Origin: Cyanobium sp. N.Huapi 1H5
Lineage (GTDB): Bacteria; Cyanobacteriota; Cyanobacteriia; PCC-6307; Cyanobiaceae
Length of the DNA stretch: 64,000 nt
Assembly (NCBI RefSeq): GCF_024345535.1
Contig: NZ_JAGQBH010000005.1
Location: 124,001-188,000, forward strand
Reading direction: 5' to 3'
Part shown: positions 44,964 to 56,594 of the stretch, one piece after another
How positions within the stretch are numbered: position 1 is the first letter of the stretch
Layout of the letters: each line of letters starts with the position of its first letter
Program-made: the position numbers and the translations under genes
The notes under the pieces: model-generated
Seen by the model: only the letters and a program-made list of their open reading frames with translations
What the model was told of the DNA's origin: nothing
Databases searched by the model: none

Positions 44964-46354
44964 TCCGCTGGGTGGCGCCGATCGGTGCCAGCCGGACCGG
45001 GGCCGCCCACCGCCGCGCCGGCCGCCCCTGCCAGGACGCCGTGCTCTGCCGCGAGCTGCGGGACCTCGAGGGCCAGCCGGTGATGGTGATGGCCGTGGCC
45101 GATGGCCACGGCGGGCGCCGCTACCGGCGCAGTGAGGTGGGCAGTCGCCTGGCCTGCGAAACGGCCCTGGCCGCCGTGCAGGGCGCCCTGGCGGCCAGAT
45201 CCCTGGATGGGTGGGAGGAGGGCTGGAGCCGCTGGCTGGAGCGGGACCTGCCCGAGGCGATCCAGCGCGGCTGGCTGGAGGCGGTGGCGGCCCACTGGCA
45301 GAGCGATCCGGGGGAGGGCGGCTTCGAGGCCCTTCTCTACGGCAGCACCCTGGGCCTGGTGGTGATGACCCCCCGCTGGTGGGGCCATACCGGCCTGGGC
45401 GACTGGGATCTGGTGCGGGTGGAGGCGGACGGCCAGGCCCGGCTGCTGGAGGAGGAGAACGAGCCCACCGCCCTCGGGGAGGCCACCTGCAGCCTCTGCC
45501 AGCCCCGGGCGGCCACCCTGTTCGCCCGCCGGGCGGGCCTGCATCGGCTCGATGGCGGCGCCGGTGACTTCGCCCTGGTGCTCTGCACCGACGGCATCCG
45601 CAAGTCCTGTGCCACCGATGGCGACTTCCTCACCCTGGCGGCCTGGCTGGCCCGCGGCGACGGCCAGGCGGACCCCGGCGAGGCCGGCAGCCTGTCGGCG
45701 GCGCTGGACCGGATCAGCCGCGAGGGCAGCGGCGACGACGTGACCGTGGCAATTGGTCGTGTCTGGAGCCCAGGCGGCGGGCCGCCACCAGCCCCGCCCC
45801 CGCCGCCCGCCGCACCGGCTCCGTTGGCTCCTCCGGCGCCCCATCCAGCCGAGCCCCTCCAGGCGCCCCCTCCCCCCCGGCGGCGCCGCCCGGCGATCGG
45901 CCGGGCGGTGGCCATCGGCCTGGCCCTGGCCGGCGTCGGGGGGATCTGGCTGGCGTGGAACTGGCCCCACAGCCCGACAGCCCTGCCGCCGACACCCGGC
46001 TCCCCGGGGCTGCGGGCCGCCCGCCTGGAGGTGGAGCGGCTCTGCGGCCAGCCGGCCGCCATTCCCCTGGCGCTGCGCCGCCGCAGCGAGTTGTTCGTTG
46101 CCCTGCGCCAGGGCCGGCAGGATCCCGCCCCGCTGAAGGCCGCCGCCGCCGCCGACCCCCTCGCCGCCCTGATCGCCGCCGATCTCCCGGCGGAGGATCG
46201 CCGCGACGGCACAACCCCGGCTGCCAGCCCGGCTGCCAGACCTGCTGCCGCCAGAGCCGCCCATCGCCCCCTGCGGGCTCTGGGTGCCTGCCCCGCCCTG
46301 CTGGAGGCCCTCGACCGTCAGTGGGCTCTCACCCCGGCCGCCCCTACCCCCTGA
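44960..46354 (+). CDS. Membrane-bound PP2C-family protein phosphatase
   Basis: Metal-dependent Ser/Thr phosphatase. The 464-residue product starts at a GTG overlapping the VWA stop by four bases. Catalytic residues are visible: CQDA (Asp26), VADGHGG (Asp48, Gly49), YGSTLGLVV, LCTDGIRKS (Asp211) and GSGDDVTVAI (Asp259/260). After residue 270 comes a Pro/Ala linker of about 40 residues, one membrane helix (RAVAIGLALAGVGGIWLAW, about 313-334) and a roughly 130-residue C-terminal part, predicted outside the cytoplasm and Ala/Pro-rich. It would remove phosphates placed by the operon's kinase. Confidence 0.9.
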   Translation: MIRWVAPIGASRTGAAHRRAGRPCQDAVLCRELRDLEGQPVMVMAVADGHGGRRYRRSEVGSRLACETALAAVQGALAARSLDGWEEGWSRWLERDLPEAIQRGWLEAVAAHWQSDPGEGGFEALLYGSTLGLVVMTPRWWGHTGLGDWDLVRVEADGQARLLEEENEPTALGEATCSLCQPRAATLFARRAGLHRLDGGAGDFALVLCTDGIRKSCATDGDFLTLAAWLARGDGQADPGEAGSLSAALDRISREGSGDDVTVAIGRVWSPGGGPPPAPPPPPAAPAPLAPPAPHPAEPLQAPPPPRRRRPAIGRAVAIGLALAGVGGIWLAWNWPHSPTALPPTPGSPGLRAARLEVERLCGQPAAIPLALRRRSELFVALRQGRQDPAPLKAAAAADPLAALIAADLPAEDRRDGTTPAASPAARPAAARAAHRPLRALGACPALLEALDRQWALTPAAPTP

Positions 46355-46359
46355 ACCCC

Positions 46360-47022
46360 ATGGCCCTGCGTCTGCTGCTCGACTGCGCCGATCCCCTGGA
46401 GTGGGAGCGCTGGCTGCCCAGCAGCCTGTTCCAGGGCGTCACCACCAACCCGACCCTGCTGCGGCGGGCCGGCCAGCCCTGCAACCTCGACCACCTGGCG
46501 CAACTGAGCGCACGCGCCGCGGCCCTCGGCTGCCGGGAGATCCATCTGCAGACCTGGGGCGGCGATGCCGTCCAGCAGCTGGCCAACGGCCGGGCCCTGG
46601 CCGCCCTCGATCGCCAGCGGGTGTTCGTGAAGGTGCCGATCACGCGCCAGGGGGCTGCGGTGGCGCGCGACCTGATCGCCGAGGGCGTGCCGGTCACCTT
46701 CACGGCCTGCTATGAGGTGGCCCAGGTGCTGGTGGCCGCCGCCCTAGGGGCCGATGGCATCGCCGCCTATCTGGGGCGGATCAGCGATCTGGGCAGGGAT
46801 GGCCACGGCGAACTGATCGCCATGCAGCGGGCCCTGGAGGGGGTGGGATCCAGCACCCGGCTGCTGGTGGCCAGCCTGCGTGAGCCGCAGGATCTGGCCC
46901 GACTGGCCGCTGCCGGTCTGGCGCACCACACGATCAGTCCGGTGATCGCCGCCGCCCTGTTCGGCAGCCCGGAGACGGCCGCGGCCGCCGAGGGCTTCGA
47001 GCGTGACGCGGCCGGGACCTGA
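46360..47022 (+). CDS. Transaldolase-family protein (fructose-6-phosphate aldolase-like)
   Basis: Small class I aldolase of the TalC/FSA type (220 residues, against about 320 for classical transaldolase). Motifs: LLLDCADPLEWERWL at the start, FQGVTTNPTLLRRAG, the Schiff-base lysine in RVFVKVPITRQGAA, VPVTFTACYEVAQVL, AAYLGRISDLGRDG and LVASLREPQDLARL. Substrate is uncertain between fructose-6-phosphate and transaldolase chemistry. It starts five bases after the PP2C stop and may be a read-through gene of that operon, although its function looks metabolic. Confidence 0.88.
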   Translation: MALRLLLDCADPLEWERWLPSSLFQGVTTNPTLLRRAGQPCNLDHLAQLSARAAALGCREIHLQTWGGDAVQQLANGRALAALDRQRVFVKVPITRQGAAVARDLIAEGVPVTFTACYEVAQVLVAAALGADGIAAYLGRISDLGRDGHGELIAMQRALEGVGSSTRLLVASLREPQDLARLAAAGLAHHTISPVIAAALFGSPETAAAAEGFERDAAGT

Positions 47023-47032
47023 GGCCCGCCGA

Positions 47033-49664
<2,632 letters not shown>

Positions 49665-49767
49665 CGAAGCGAAGGGATGGACAGCGAGAAGATGGCACAG
49701 CCGATTAAATACACGTGATCCCCCCGAACCTGCACGTGCCGCTCTCCCCTGCTGCGCTCACCCGCGG

Positions 49768-50781
49768 ATGAACGATCTCCTGCTCCTGGTGCTGGCGGTG
49801 GTCGTGATGCTGGTCGGTTCGTTCATCAGCTCGGGGGTGGAGGCGGCCCTGCTCACCGTCAATCCGGTGAAGGTGCATGAACTGGCCAGCCGCCCGCGGC
49901 CGGTGCCGGGGGCCCGGCGGCTGGAGGCCCTGCGGCTGCGGCTGGGCCGCACCCTGGCGGTGCTGGTGATCGCCAACAACGTTTTCAACATCTTCGGCAG
50001 TCTGATGGTGGGCGGCTTCGCCAGCGCCGTGTTCGTCCGCCAGGGCGTCAAGGGGCTGGCCTTGCCCCTGTTCTCCGTCGGGCTCACCGTGCTGGTGATC
50101 CTGCTGGGGGAGATCCTGCCCAAGGCGATCGGCAGCAAGCTGGCCCTGCCGGTGGCCCTGGCCAGTGCCCCGGCCCTGGGGGTGATCACCCGGGTGATGC
50201 TGCCCCTGGTGCTCCTGCTGGAGCGGATCCTGCCGGCGATCACGGCCCAGAACGAGATCAGCACCGACGAGGAGGAGATCCGGCTGCTGGCCCGGCTGGG
50301 TTCCCAGAAGGGCCAGATCGAGGCCGACGAGGCCGCCATGATCGCCAAGGTGTTCCAGCTCAACGACCTCACCGCCCGGGATCTGATGCTGCCCCGGGTG
50401 TCGGCCCCCACCCTGGCGGGCCACATGAGCCTCGACGAGCAGCGCTCCACCCTGCTGCGCCACACCACCGCCTGGTGGGTGGTGCTGGGGGAGGAGGTGG
50501 ACGAGGTGCTGGGGGTGGCCAGCCGCGAGCAGCTGCTCACCGCCCTGGTGGAGGGCCGCGGCGCCAGCCAGGCCGCCGACCTCTGCGAACCGGTGGAGTT
50601 CGTGCCGGAGATGATCCGGGCCGACCGGCTGCTCACCAGCTTCCGCCGCAACGGCTCCGGGGTGCGGGTGGTGGTTGATGAGTTCGGTGGCTTCGTGGGG
50701 GTGATCGGGCCCGAGGCGGTGCTGGCGGTGCTGGCCGGCTGGTGGCGCCGGCCCGCCTCCGCCGCGGAGACCGCCCCGTGA
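49768..50781 (+). CDS. CNNM/DUF21-CBS membrane protein (CorC/HlyC-like)
   Basis: Membrane protein of the CNNM/CorB-type magnesium transporter family. The 337-residue product has an N-terminal DUF21 domain (LLLLVLAVVVMLVGSFISSG, VEAALLTVNPVKVHEL, LAVLVIANNVFNIFGSLMVG, LLGEILPKAIGSKLALPVAL), then an acidic junction (ISTDEEEIRLLARLGSQKGQ) and a CBS-pair region (LTARDLMLPRVSAPTLAGHM, VRVVVDEFGGFVGVIG). The C-terminal CorC transporter-associated domain is absent. Its stop overlaps the GTPase start (GTGA). The actual ion is not shown by sequence. Confidence 0.9.
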   Translation: MNDLLLLVLAVVVMLVGSFISSGVEAALLTVNPVKVHELASRPRPVPGARRLEALRLRLGRTLAVLVIANNVFNIFGSLMVGGFASAVFVRQGVKGLALPLFSVGLTVLVILLGEILPKAIGSKLALPVALASAPALGVITRVMLPLVLLLERILPAITAQNEISTDEEEIRLLARLGSQKGQIEADEAAMIAKVFQLNDLTARDLMLPRVSAPTLAGHMSLDEQRSTLLRHTTAWWVVLGEEVDEVLGVASREQLLTALVEGRGASQAADLCEPVEFVPEMIRADRLLTSFRRNGSGVRVVVDEFGGFVGVIGPEAVLAVLAGWWRRPASAAETAP

Positions 50782-52118
50782 CGGCATCGGCCCCGGCTTC
50801 GGCGACCGTCGCCCCCCCCGCTGCCGAGCGCTGCCGCCAGCTGCTGGCCCGCTGGCGTACGGAACTGGTGCTCAGCGGCCGGGAGCAGGCGGCCCTGGCC
50901 CCGGAGCTGGCCAGCCTCGACCGCCAGCTGGAGCGCCTGCGGCGCCGCCGGCCGCGGGTCGCGGTGTTCGGCCGGGTGGGGGTGGGCAAGTCGAGCCTGC
51001 TCAATGCCCTGCTCGGTGAGCAGCACTTCGCCACCGACGTGGCCCACGGCTGCACCCGCCGCCAGCAGCAGCGGGCCTGGGGCCAGCCCCTTGACGCCCT
51101 GGAAGGGGTCGACCTGGTGGACACCCCCGGCATCGACGAGATCGCCGCCGCCGCCCGCTCCCGCCTGGCGGCCCGGGTGGCGGTGGGCGCCGACCTGGTG
51201 CTGCTCGTCATCGACAGCGACCTCACGGTGATGGACGCCCAGGCCCTCGACGACCTGCTGGCCTCCGGCAAGCCCCTGCTGCTGGTGCTCAACCGCAGCG
51301 ACTGCTGGCCGGAGGCCGAGCGGGATGCCCTGGTCGCCAGCATCGGCCGGCGCCTGCCGCCGGGGGCCCGCCAGCTGCGGCCCCTGCCGGTGGCGGCCGC
51401 CCCCCGGGAGGCCTGTCTGCGCCCTGACGGCCGCGTGCGCAGCGAGGCGGCCCCGCCCCGGGTGGAGCCCCTGCGTCGGGAGCTCACCGGCCTGCTGGAG
51501 CGCCACGGGGAGCTTCTGCTCGCCCTCAACGCCCTGCGGGCCGCCGACCGCTTCAGCCAGTCCCTGCACCGCTGCCGGCTGCGCCACGGCCGCCGCCAGG
51601 CCCAGGGCCTGATCGGCCGCTTCGCGGCCCTCAAGGCCACCGGGGTGGCGGCCAACCCCCTGATGCTGCTCGATCTGGCCGGTGGTCTGGCCTGCGACAG
51701 CGCCCTGGTGGTGCAGCTCTGCCAGCTCTACGGCCTGCCGATGACCCGCAGCGGTGCCCGTTCCCTGCTGGCCCGACTGGGCGGCCACAACGCCCTGCTG
51801 GGGGGCGCCCAGCTGGGTCTGCAGCTGTTGCTGGGCGGCCTGCGCCAGCTGCTGCTGCTGGCGGCGCCCCTGAGCGGCGGGCTGAGCCTGGCGCCGGCGG
51901 CGCCGGTGGCCCTGGCCCAGGCGGCCCTGGCGGTCCACACCACCCGGCGCACGGGCCGGCTGGCCGCCGCCGAACTGCTGCGCGCCGCCACCGCCGCGGG
52001 TCAGCCGGGGGCCCTGTTGCGCCGGCTGGTGCGGCAGGATCCGGAGACCCGGCGCTGGCTGAGCGAATGGCAGCAGCAGGGGGCGGAGGGGACCACCGGC
52101 AGCGGCCTGCAGCCGTGA
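50778..52118 (+). CDS. GTPase with C-terminal DUF697-type membrane domain
   Basis: Era/YcjX-like P-loop GTPase fused to a hydrophobic domain. The 446-residue product starts at GTG (coupled to the CNNM gene). It has a predicted coiled N-terminus, G1 GRVGVGKS (65-72), G3 DTPG (115-118) and G4 NRSD (172-175). From about 265 it has DUF697-like helices (GLIGRFAALKATGVAANPLM, LLDLAGGLACDSALVVQLC, YGLPMTRSGARSLLARLGGH, LGLQLLLGGLRQLLLLAAPL). Such proteins are common in cyanobacteria and poorly characterised. Tight coupling to the CNNM transporter, nadD and nadE is the main clue; no specific role can be assigned. Confidence 0.88.
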   Translation: MTASAPASATVAPPAAERCRQLLARWRTELVLSGREQAALAPELASLDRQLERLRRRRPRVAVFGRVGVGKSSLLNALLGEQHFATDVAHGCTRRQQQRAWGQPLDALEGVDLVDTPGIDEIAAAARSRLAARVAVGADLVLLVIDSDLTVMDAQALDDLLASGKPLLLVLNRSDCWPEAERDALVASIGRRLPPGARQLRPLPVAAAPREACLRPDGRVRSEAAPPRVEPLRRELTGLLERHGELLLALNALRAADRFSQSLHRCRLRHGRRQAQGLIGRFAALKATGVAANPLMLLDLAGGLACDSALVVQLCQLYGLPMTRSGARSLLARLGGHNALLGGAQLGLQLLLGGLRQLLLLAAPLSGGLSLAPAAPVALAQAALAVHTTRRTGRLAAAELLRAATAAGQPGALLRRLVRQDPETRRWLSEWQQQGAEGTTGSGLQP

Positions 52119-52711
52119 CGACCGCCGGCACGGACGCCCCGTTGACCCGTCTCGCCCTGTTCGGCACCAGCGCCGATCCCCCCACCCGCGGCCACCGGGC
52201 CCTGCTGGAGGGGCTGCTGGGCCTGTTCCCCCAGGTGCTCACCTGGGCCAGCGACAACCCGCTCAAGCAGCACGGCGCCCCCCTGGAGGTCCGCAGGGCC
52301 CTGCTGGCTGCCCTGGTGGCCGCCATCGACGACCCCCGGCTCAGCCTGGAGCAGGACCTCAGCAGCCCCTGGGCGGTGGAGACCCTGGAGCGGGCCCGGG
52401 CCCGCTGGCCCGAGAGGGAGCTGGTCTTCGTGGTGGGCAGTGACCTGGCGGGCCAGATCCACCGCTGGAGGCGGGCCGAGGAGCTGCTGCGGAGCTGCCG
52501 GCTCGGCATTGCCCGCCGCCAGGGCTGGCCGCTGCAGGCGGCGGATCTGGAGCGGCTGCGGGGGCTGGGGGCGACGGTCGACCTGCTGCCCCTGGCGATC
52601 CCCCCCAGCGCCAGCTCCCGGATCCGGGCCCAGCCCGATCCGGCCCAGGTACCGTCCGAACTCTGGCCGGTGCTGCTGCAGCACAATCTCTACGGCCTCT
52701 CCGAGCCCTGA
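52115..52711 (+). CDS. nadD: Nicotinate-nucleotide adenylyltransferase
   Basis: Adenylates NaMN to NaAD, the step before NAD synthase. The 198-residue product has the nucleotidyltransferase motif FGTSADPPTRGHRALLEG (the usual first His is Thr, a variant I also associate with cyanobacterial NadD), FVVGSDLAGQIHRWRRAEEL and the terminal PSASSRIRA motif corresponding to ISSTxIR. It starts at a GTG overlapping the GTPase stop by four bases, and its stop shares a base with the nadE ATG. Confidence 0.92.
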   Translation: MTTAGTDAPLTRLALFGTSADPPTRGHRALLEGLLGLFPQVLTWASDNPLKQHGAPLEVRRALLAALVAAIDDPRLSLEQDLSSPWAVETLERARARWPERELVFVVGSDLAGQIHRWRRAEELLRSCRLGIARRQGWPLQAADLERLRGLGATVDLLPLAIPPSASSRIRAQPDPAQVPSELWPVLLQHNLYGLSEP

Positions 52712-54414
52712 TGCGCCTCGCCCTGGCCCAGCTCAATCCCCTGGTGGGCGACCTGGAGGGCAACGGCCGGCGGATCCTGGCGGCCGCCGAGCGGGCCCGG
52801 GCCGGCGGCGCCGACCTGCTGCTCACCCCCGAGCTGTCGCTGTGGGGCTATCCGCCCCGGGACCTGCTGCTGCGGCCCGCCCTGATCCAGCGCCAGGAGG
52901 GGGTCCTGGCGTCCCTGGCGGCAGCCTGCCCAGACCGCCTGGCCCTGCTGGTGGGGGTGGCCGAGCCGGTGGCCGGCCGGCGCCAGCCGGGGCTGCACAA
53001 CGCCCTGGCCCTGGTGGAGCGGGGCGGCTGGCGGATCGTCTGCCGCAAGCGCCTGCTGCCCAGCTACGACGTCTTTGACGAACGCCGCTACTTCCTGCCC
53101 GGCGACGCCCCGGCGGTGCTGGAGCTGGAGGCTGGTGGCCGCCCCTGGCGCCTGGGGCTGACCATCTGCGAGGACCTCTGGGTGGAGGAGAACCTGCGCA
53201 GCCGCTGGCCGGATGCGGTCGATCCGATCGCCGACCTGGCGTCCCTGCCGATCGACCTGCTGCTCAACCTCTCGGCCTCCCCCTTCGGCCGCGGCAAGGG
53301 GGAGGTGCGCCAGGGGCTGGCGGCCCGGGCGGCGGCCCGGCTGGGGGTGCCGGTGGTCTACCTCAACCAGGTGGGCGGCAACGACGAACTGGTGTTTGAC
53401 GGGGCCAGCTTCGTGGTGGACCGGGCCGGCCAGCCCGTGCTGCGCCTGGCCTGCGCCGCCGAAGACCTGGCCGTCTGGCCGGCGGCCCCTGCGGATGCCC
53501 ACGCGGAAGACCCGGCCCCAGCCCCGACAGCGCCGCCGGACCCCTGGGAGCAGCTGCTGCGGGTGCTGGTGCTGGGGGTGCGGGACTACGCCGCCAAGTG
53601 CGGCTTCCAGCGGGCCCTGCTGGGACTGAGCGGCGGCATCGACTCGGCCCTGGTGGCGGTGATCGCGGCCGCGGCCCTCGGCCCCGCCCAGGTGGAGGTG
53701 CTGCGCATGCCCTCCCCCTTCAGCTCGGCCGGTTCCCTCGACGATGCCGAGGGCCTGGCGCGGCGGCTCGGGCTGGCCACCGCCACCCTGCCTATCGCGC
53801 CGCTGATGGAGGTCTTCGCCGCCGCCCTTCCCCCCGCCCTGGGGGCGCCCCCGGCCGGGGTCACCGAGGAGAACCTGCAGTCCCGCATCCGCGGCACGCT
53901 GCTGATGGCGGTGGCCAACCAGAAGGGGGGCCTGCTGCTCTCCACCGGCAACAAATCGGAGCTGGCGGTGGGCTACTGCACCCTCTACGGCGACATGAAC
54001 GGCGGACTGTCGGTGATCGGCGATCTCTACAAGACCACCGTTTTCGGCCTCTGTGAGTGGCTGGACAGCGAGGCCTCCGGCCCCTGCCGCGCGGCCCTCG
54101 GCCTGCCGTCGGCTGGGGAGCTGATCGGCGCGGCGATCCGCACCAAGCCCCCCAGCGCCGAGCTGCGCCCCGACCAGCGCGACAGCGATTCCCTGCCCGA
54201 CTACGGAGTGCTCGACCCCCTGCTGAAGGCCTCGATCGAGGAGCTGCGCACCCCGGAGGAACTGGTGGCCGCGGGGGCCGATCCGGCCCTGGTGGCCCGG
54301 GTGGCCGGCCTGCTGCGGCGGGCCGAGTTCAAGCGGCGCCAGGCGGCTCCGGTGCTCAAGGTGAGCGACCGTGCCTTCGGCACCGGCTGGCGGATGCCCA
54401 TCGCCTCGGCCTAG
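52711..54414 (+). CDS. nadE: Glutamine-dependent NAD+ synthase
   Basis: Final NAD synthesis enzyme with its own glutaminase. The 567-residue product has an N-terminal nitrilase/CN-hydrolase domain with the catalytic triad in LLTPELSLWGYPPRD (Glu), CRKRLLPSYDVFDERRYF (Lys) and LGLTICEDLWVEEN (Cys). The C-terminal synthase has LLGLSGGIDSALVAV (ATP pyrophosphatase loop), GVTEENLQSRIRGTLLM and LLLSTGNKSELAVGYCTLYG. nadD-nadE are coupled (TGATG), so NAD synthesis is co-regulated with the CNNM and GTPase genes upstream. Confidence 0.97.
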   Translation: MRLALAQLNPLVGDLEGNGRRILAAAERARAGGADLLLTPELSLWGYPPRDLLLRPALIQRQEGVLASLAAACPDRLALLVGVAEPVAGRRQPGLHNALALVERGGWRIVCRKRLLPSYDVFDERRYFLPGDAPAVLELEAGGRPWRLGLTICEDLWVEENLRSRWPDAVDPIADLASLPIDLLLNLSASPFGRGKGEVRQGLAARAAARLGVPVVYLNQVGGNDELVFDGASFVVDRAGQPVLRLACAAEDLAVWPAAPADAHAEDPAPAPTAPPDPWEQLLRVLVLGVRDYAAKCGFQRALLGLSGGIDSALVAVIAAAALGPAQVEVLRMPSPFSSAGSLDDAEGLARRLGLATATLPIAPLMEVFAAALPPALGAPPAGVTEENLQSRIRGTLLMAVANQKGGLLLSTGNKSELAVGYCTLYGDMNGGLSVIGDLYKTTVFGLCEWLDSEASGPCRAALGLPSAGELIGAAIRTKPPSAELRPDQRDSDSLPDYGVLDPLLKASIEELRTPEELVAAGADPALVARVAGLLRRAEFKRRQAAPVLKVSDRAFGTGWRMPIASA

Positions 54415-54493
54415 GGTTTGGCCACGATCGCCTCCGGGCGGCAATCCTTCCTGCCCCATGCCAGCTCCCGGCCCGGCACCCCTGGCCTCTCCG

Positions 54494-55606
54494 ATGGCGA
54501 GCATCGGCGTGCCCACGGAGATCAAACGCGACGAACAGCGGGTGGCCCTCACCCCTGACGGCGTCCATGAGCTGGTGTCCCAGGGCATGGAGGTGCGTGT
54601 CCAGCAGGGGGCGGGCCTGGGGGCCGGCATCAGCGACGACGACTACCGCGCCTCCGGGGCGCGCATCGTCAGCTGCGAGGAGGCCTGGGCCGCCCACCTG
54701 GTGGTGAAGGTCAAGGAACCGCAGCCGCAGGAATTCGCCTTCCTGCGCAGCGATCTGGTGCTGTTCACCTACCTGCATCTGGCGGCCTACCCCGAGGTGG
54801 GCAGGGCCCTGCTGGAGGCGGGCACCACGGCGGTGGCCTACGAGACCGTGCAGCTGGAGGACGGCAGCCTGCCGCTGCTGGCCCCGATGAGCGAGGTGGC
54901 CGGACGGCTGGCGGCCCAGGTGGGGGCCCACCTGCTGGAGAAGCCCCATGGAGGGCGGGGCGTGCTGATGGGCGGCTGCACCGGCGTGCGGCCGGCGCGG
55001 GTGGTGGTGCTGGGGGCCGGCACCGTGGGCTGGAACGCGGCCCGCATCGCCGCGGCCATGGATGCGGAGGTGTTCCTGCTGGATCGCTCGCCCCACCGCC
55101 TGCGGGGCCTGGAATCCGACCGCCGCGGCCGCATGACCAGCCTGGTCAGCAGCCGCAGCCTGATCGAGCGGCTGGTGCCGGGAACCGACCTGCTGATCGG
55201 CGCGGTGCTCCTGCCCGGCGGCCGTGCCCCCACCCTGGTGAGCGAGGACCTGGTCCAGCGCATGCGGCCCGGGTCGGTGATCGTCGATGTGGCCATCGAC
55301 CAGGGCGGCTGCATCGCCACCAGCCGCGAGACCACCCACACCGATCCGGTGGTCACCATCCACGGGGTGCAGCACTACGCCGTGGGCAACATGCCCGGCG
55401 CCGTGCCCTTCACCTCCACCGAAGCCCTGGTGAGCGTCACCCTGCCCTACATCCTGGTGATGGCGGGCCGCGGTCTGCTGGAGGCGGTCACCGATCGGCC
55501 CGAACTGCTGAGCGGCCTGAACACCGTGGATGGGGCCGTGTGTCACCCGGGGGTGGCCAAGGCCCTGGGGGTGGCGCCGCGCCACCCGATGGCCTGCCTG
55601 CGCTGA
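54494..55606 (+). CDS. ald: Alanine dehydrogenase
   Basis: NAD-dependent L-alanine dehydrogenase. From the ATG at 54494 the product has 370 residues with the canonical start IGVPTEIKRDEQRVALTPDG, KVKEPQPQEFAFLR (substrate Lys), LFTYLHLAAYPEVGRALL (His), the NAD loop VVVLGAGTVGWNAARIAAAM and VDVAIDQGGCIATSRETTH. An in-frame ATG at 54458 would add 12 residues (Pro/Ala-rich) and is less likely. It follows nadE by 79 bases, an NAD user beside the NAD genes, possibly with its own promoter. Confidence 0.96.
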   Translation: MASIGVPTEIKRDEQRVALTPDGVHELVSQGMEVRVQQGAGLGAGISDDDYRASGARIVSCEEAWAAHLVVKVKEPQPQEFAFLRSDLVLFTYLHLAAYPEVGRALLEAGTTAVAYETVQLEDGSLPLLAPMSEVAGRLAAQVGAHLLEKPHGGRGVLMGGCTGVRPARVVVLGAGTVGWNAARIAAAMDAEVFLLDRSPHRLRGLESDRRGRMTSLVSSRSLIERLVPGTDLLIGAVLLPGGRAPTLVSEDLVQRMRPGSVIVDVAIDQGGCIATSRETTHTDPVVTIHGVQHYAVGNMPGAVPFTSTEALVSVTLPYILVMAGRGLLEAVTDRPELLSGLNTVDGAVCHPGVAKALGVAPRHPMACLR

Positions 55607-55633
55607 GCAGGCGGCCGCAGGTCGGTCGTTGGT

Positions 55634-56299
55634 TCAGAGGGTGGCGCGGAAGATCACCGAGGCGGGCTGGCCGCTGAGGGGATCGATCGGTTCGCGCAGC
55701 TCCCGGACGACCAGCCCGTGCCGTCGGAACAGCCGCACCCAGGATTCCAGGGTCCGGAAGAACCAGGGCGCCGGCGTGCGGAAGGCCGGGGAGAACCCGG
55801 CCCAGGAGCCCTCCCGCCAGCCGTCCGCGTAGGGATGGTCGGTGCAGATCAGCATCGGGTGCAGCGTCTGGACGAGGACGCTGCCGTCGGGCGCCAGCAG
55901 GGCCGGCAGCGCCGCGAACAACTCGTCGAGGCTGCCATCCCCGAGCAGGGAGAAGTTGGCCACCACCACGTCAAAGCGTTCCTTCAGGATGCCGGCGCCG
56001 ATCTGCTGGTGGGAGAGCGTCCGGAAGCGGGCGCCGTCCGGGGCGTTGTGAGCGGCGACGGTGGTGAGCTCGGCCACCACGTCGGTGCCGAGCACGGCGA
56101 TGCCCTGGCGGGCGCAGTGGTGGGCCAGCCAGCCCTCGCCGCAGCCGAGATCCAGCAGGGTGGCTGGCGCGCAGTCGGCGATCGCCTCCAGGATCGCCCC
56201 GTTGGTGACCCGCACGCGGCTGAGGATCTCGCCGCGGCGCACGGCCCGGGTCCACGTGGAGGCGTTCACGACCCAGGACGCCAGGATCTGCTCTTCCAT
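55634..56299 (-). CDS. Class I SAM-dependent methyltransferase
   Basis: Small-molecule-type methyltransferase of unknown substrate. The 221-residue product has motif I LLDLGCGEGWLAHHCARQG, motif II around VLGTDVVAELTTVA, FDVVVANFSLLGDGSLDELF (post-I/II) and the C-terminal LFRRHGLVVRELREPID. The start MEEQILASWVVNASTWTRAV at 56299 resembles relatives; an in-frame ATG at 56449 would add 50 Pro/Thr-rich residues. It is convergent with ald. Confidence 0.85.
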   Translation of the reverse strand: MEEQILASWVVNASTWTRAVRRGEILSRVRVTNGAILEAIADCAPATLLDLGCGEGWLAHHCARQGIAVLGTDVVAELTTVAAHNAPDGARFRTLSHQQIGAGILKERFDVVVANFSLLGDGSLDELFAALPALLAPDGSVLVQTLHPMLICTDHPYADGWREGSWAGFSPAFRTPAPWFFRTLESWVRLFRRHGLVVRELREPIDPLSGQPASVIFRATL

Positions 56300-56594
56300 C
56301 AACGACAGCGATGGTTCCGTAAGGGTGGTCGTGTCATCGTCGGGGTCATGGGGGAGGAGCACGGGCGCGATCGGAGCAGAAGGGAAACGGCTGGGTTGGA
56401 GAGCCCCGGGCGGGTCAGCGAAATCTGTGGAAAGCCTGAGGTGGGCCATGGATGGCCTCAGCCTCCATCCTCCATGGCATCGGAAATGGTAATCACCCAG
56501 GATTCGGGTGTAAACGGCTGGCCTCCTTCAGCCCATCGCGCTGTGCGCTTCGGCCCCTGTCTCGCGTCATCGCTCAGCCCCTGCCTCGCCCGGC

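Noticed and set aside
42867-46354. Classifying the kinase/VWA/PP2C operon as a tellurite-resistance (ter) locus
   Set aside because: No TerD/TerC/TerB-type genes are present; only the accessory triad is recognisable.
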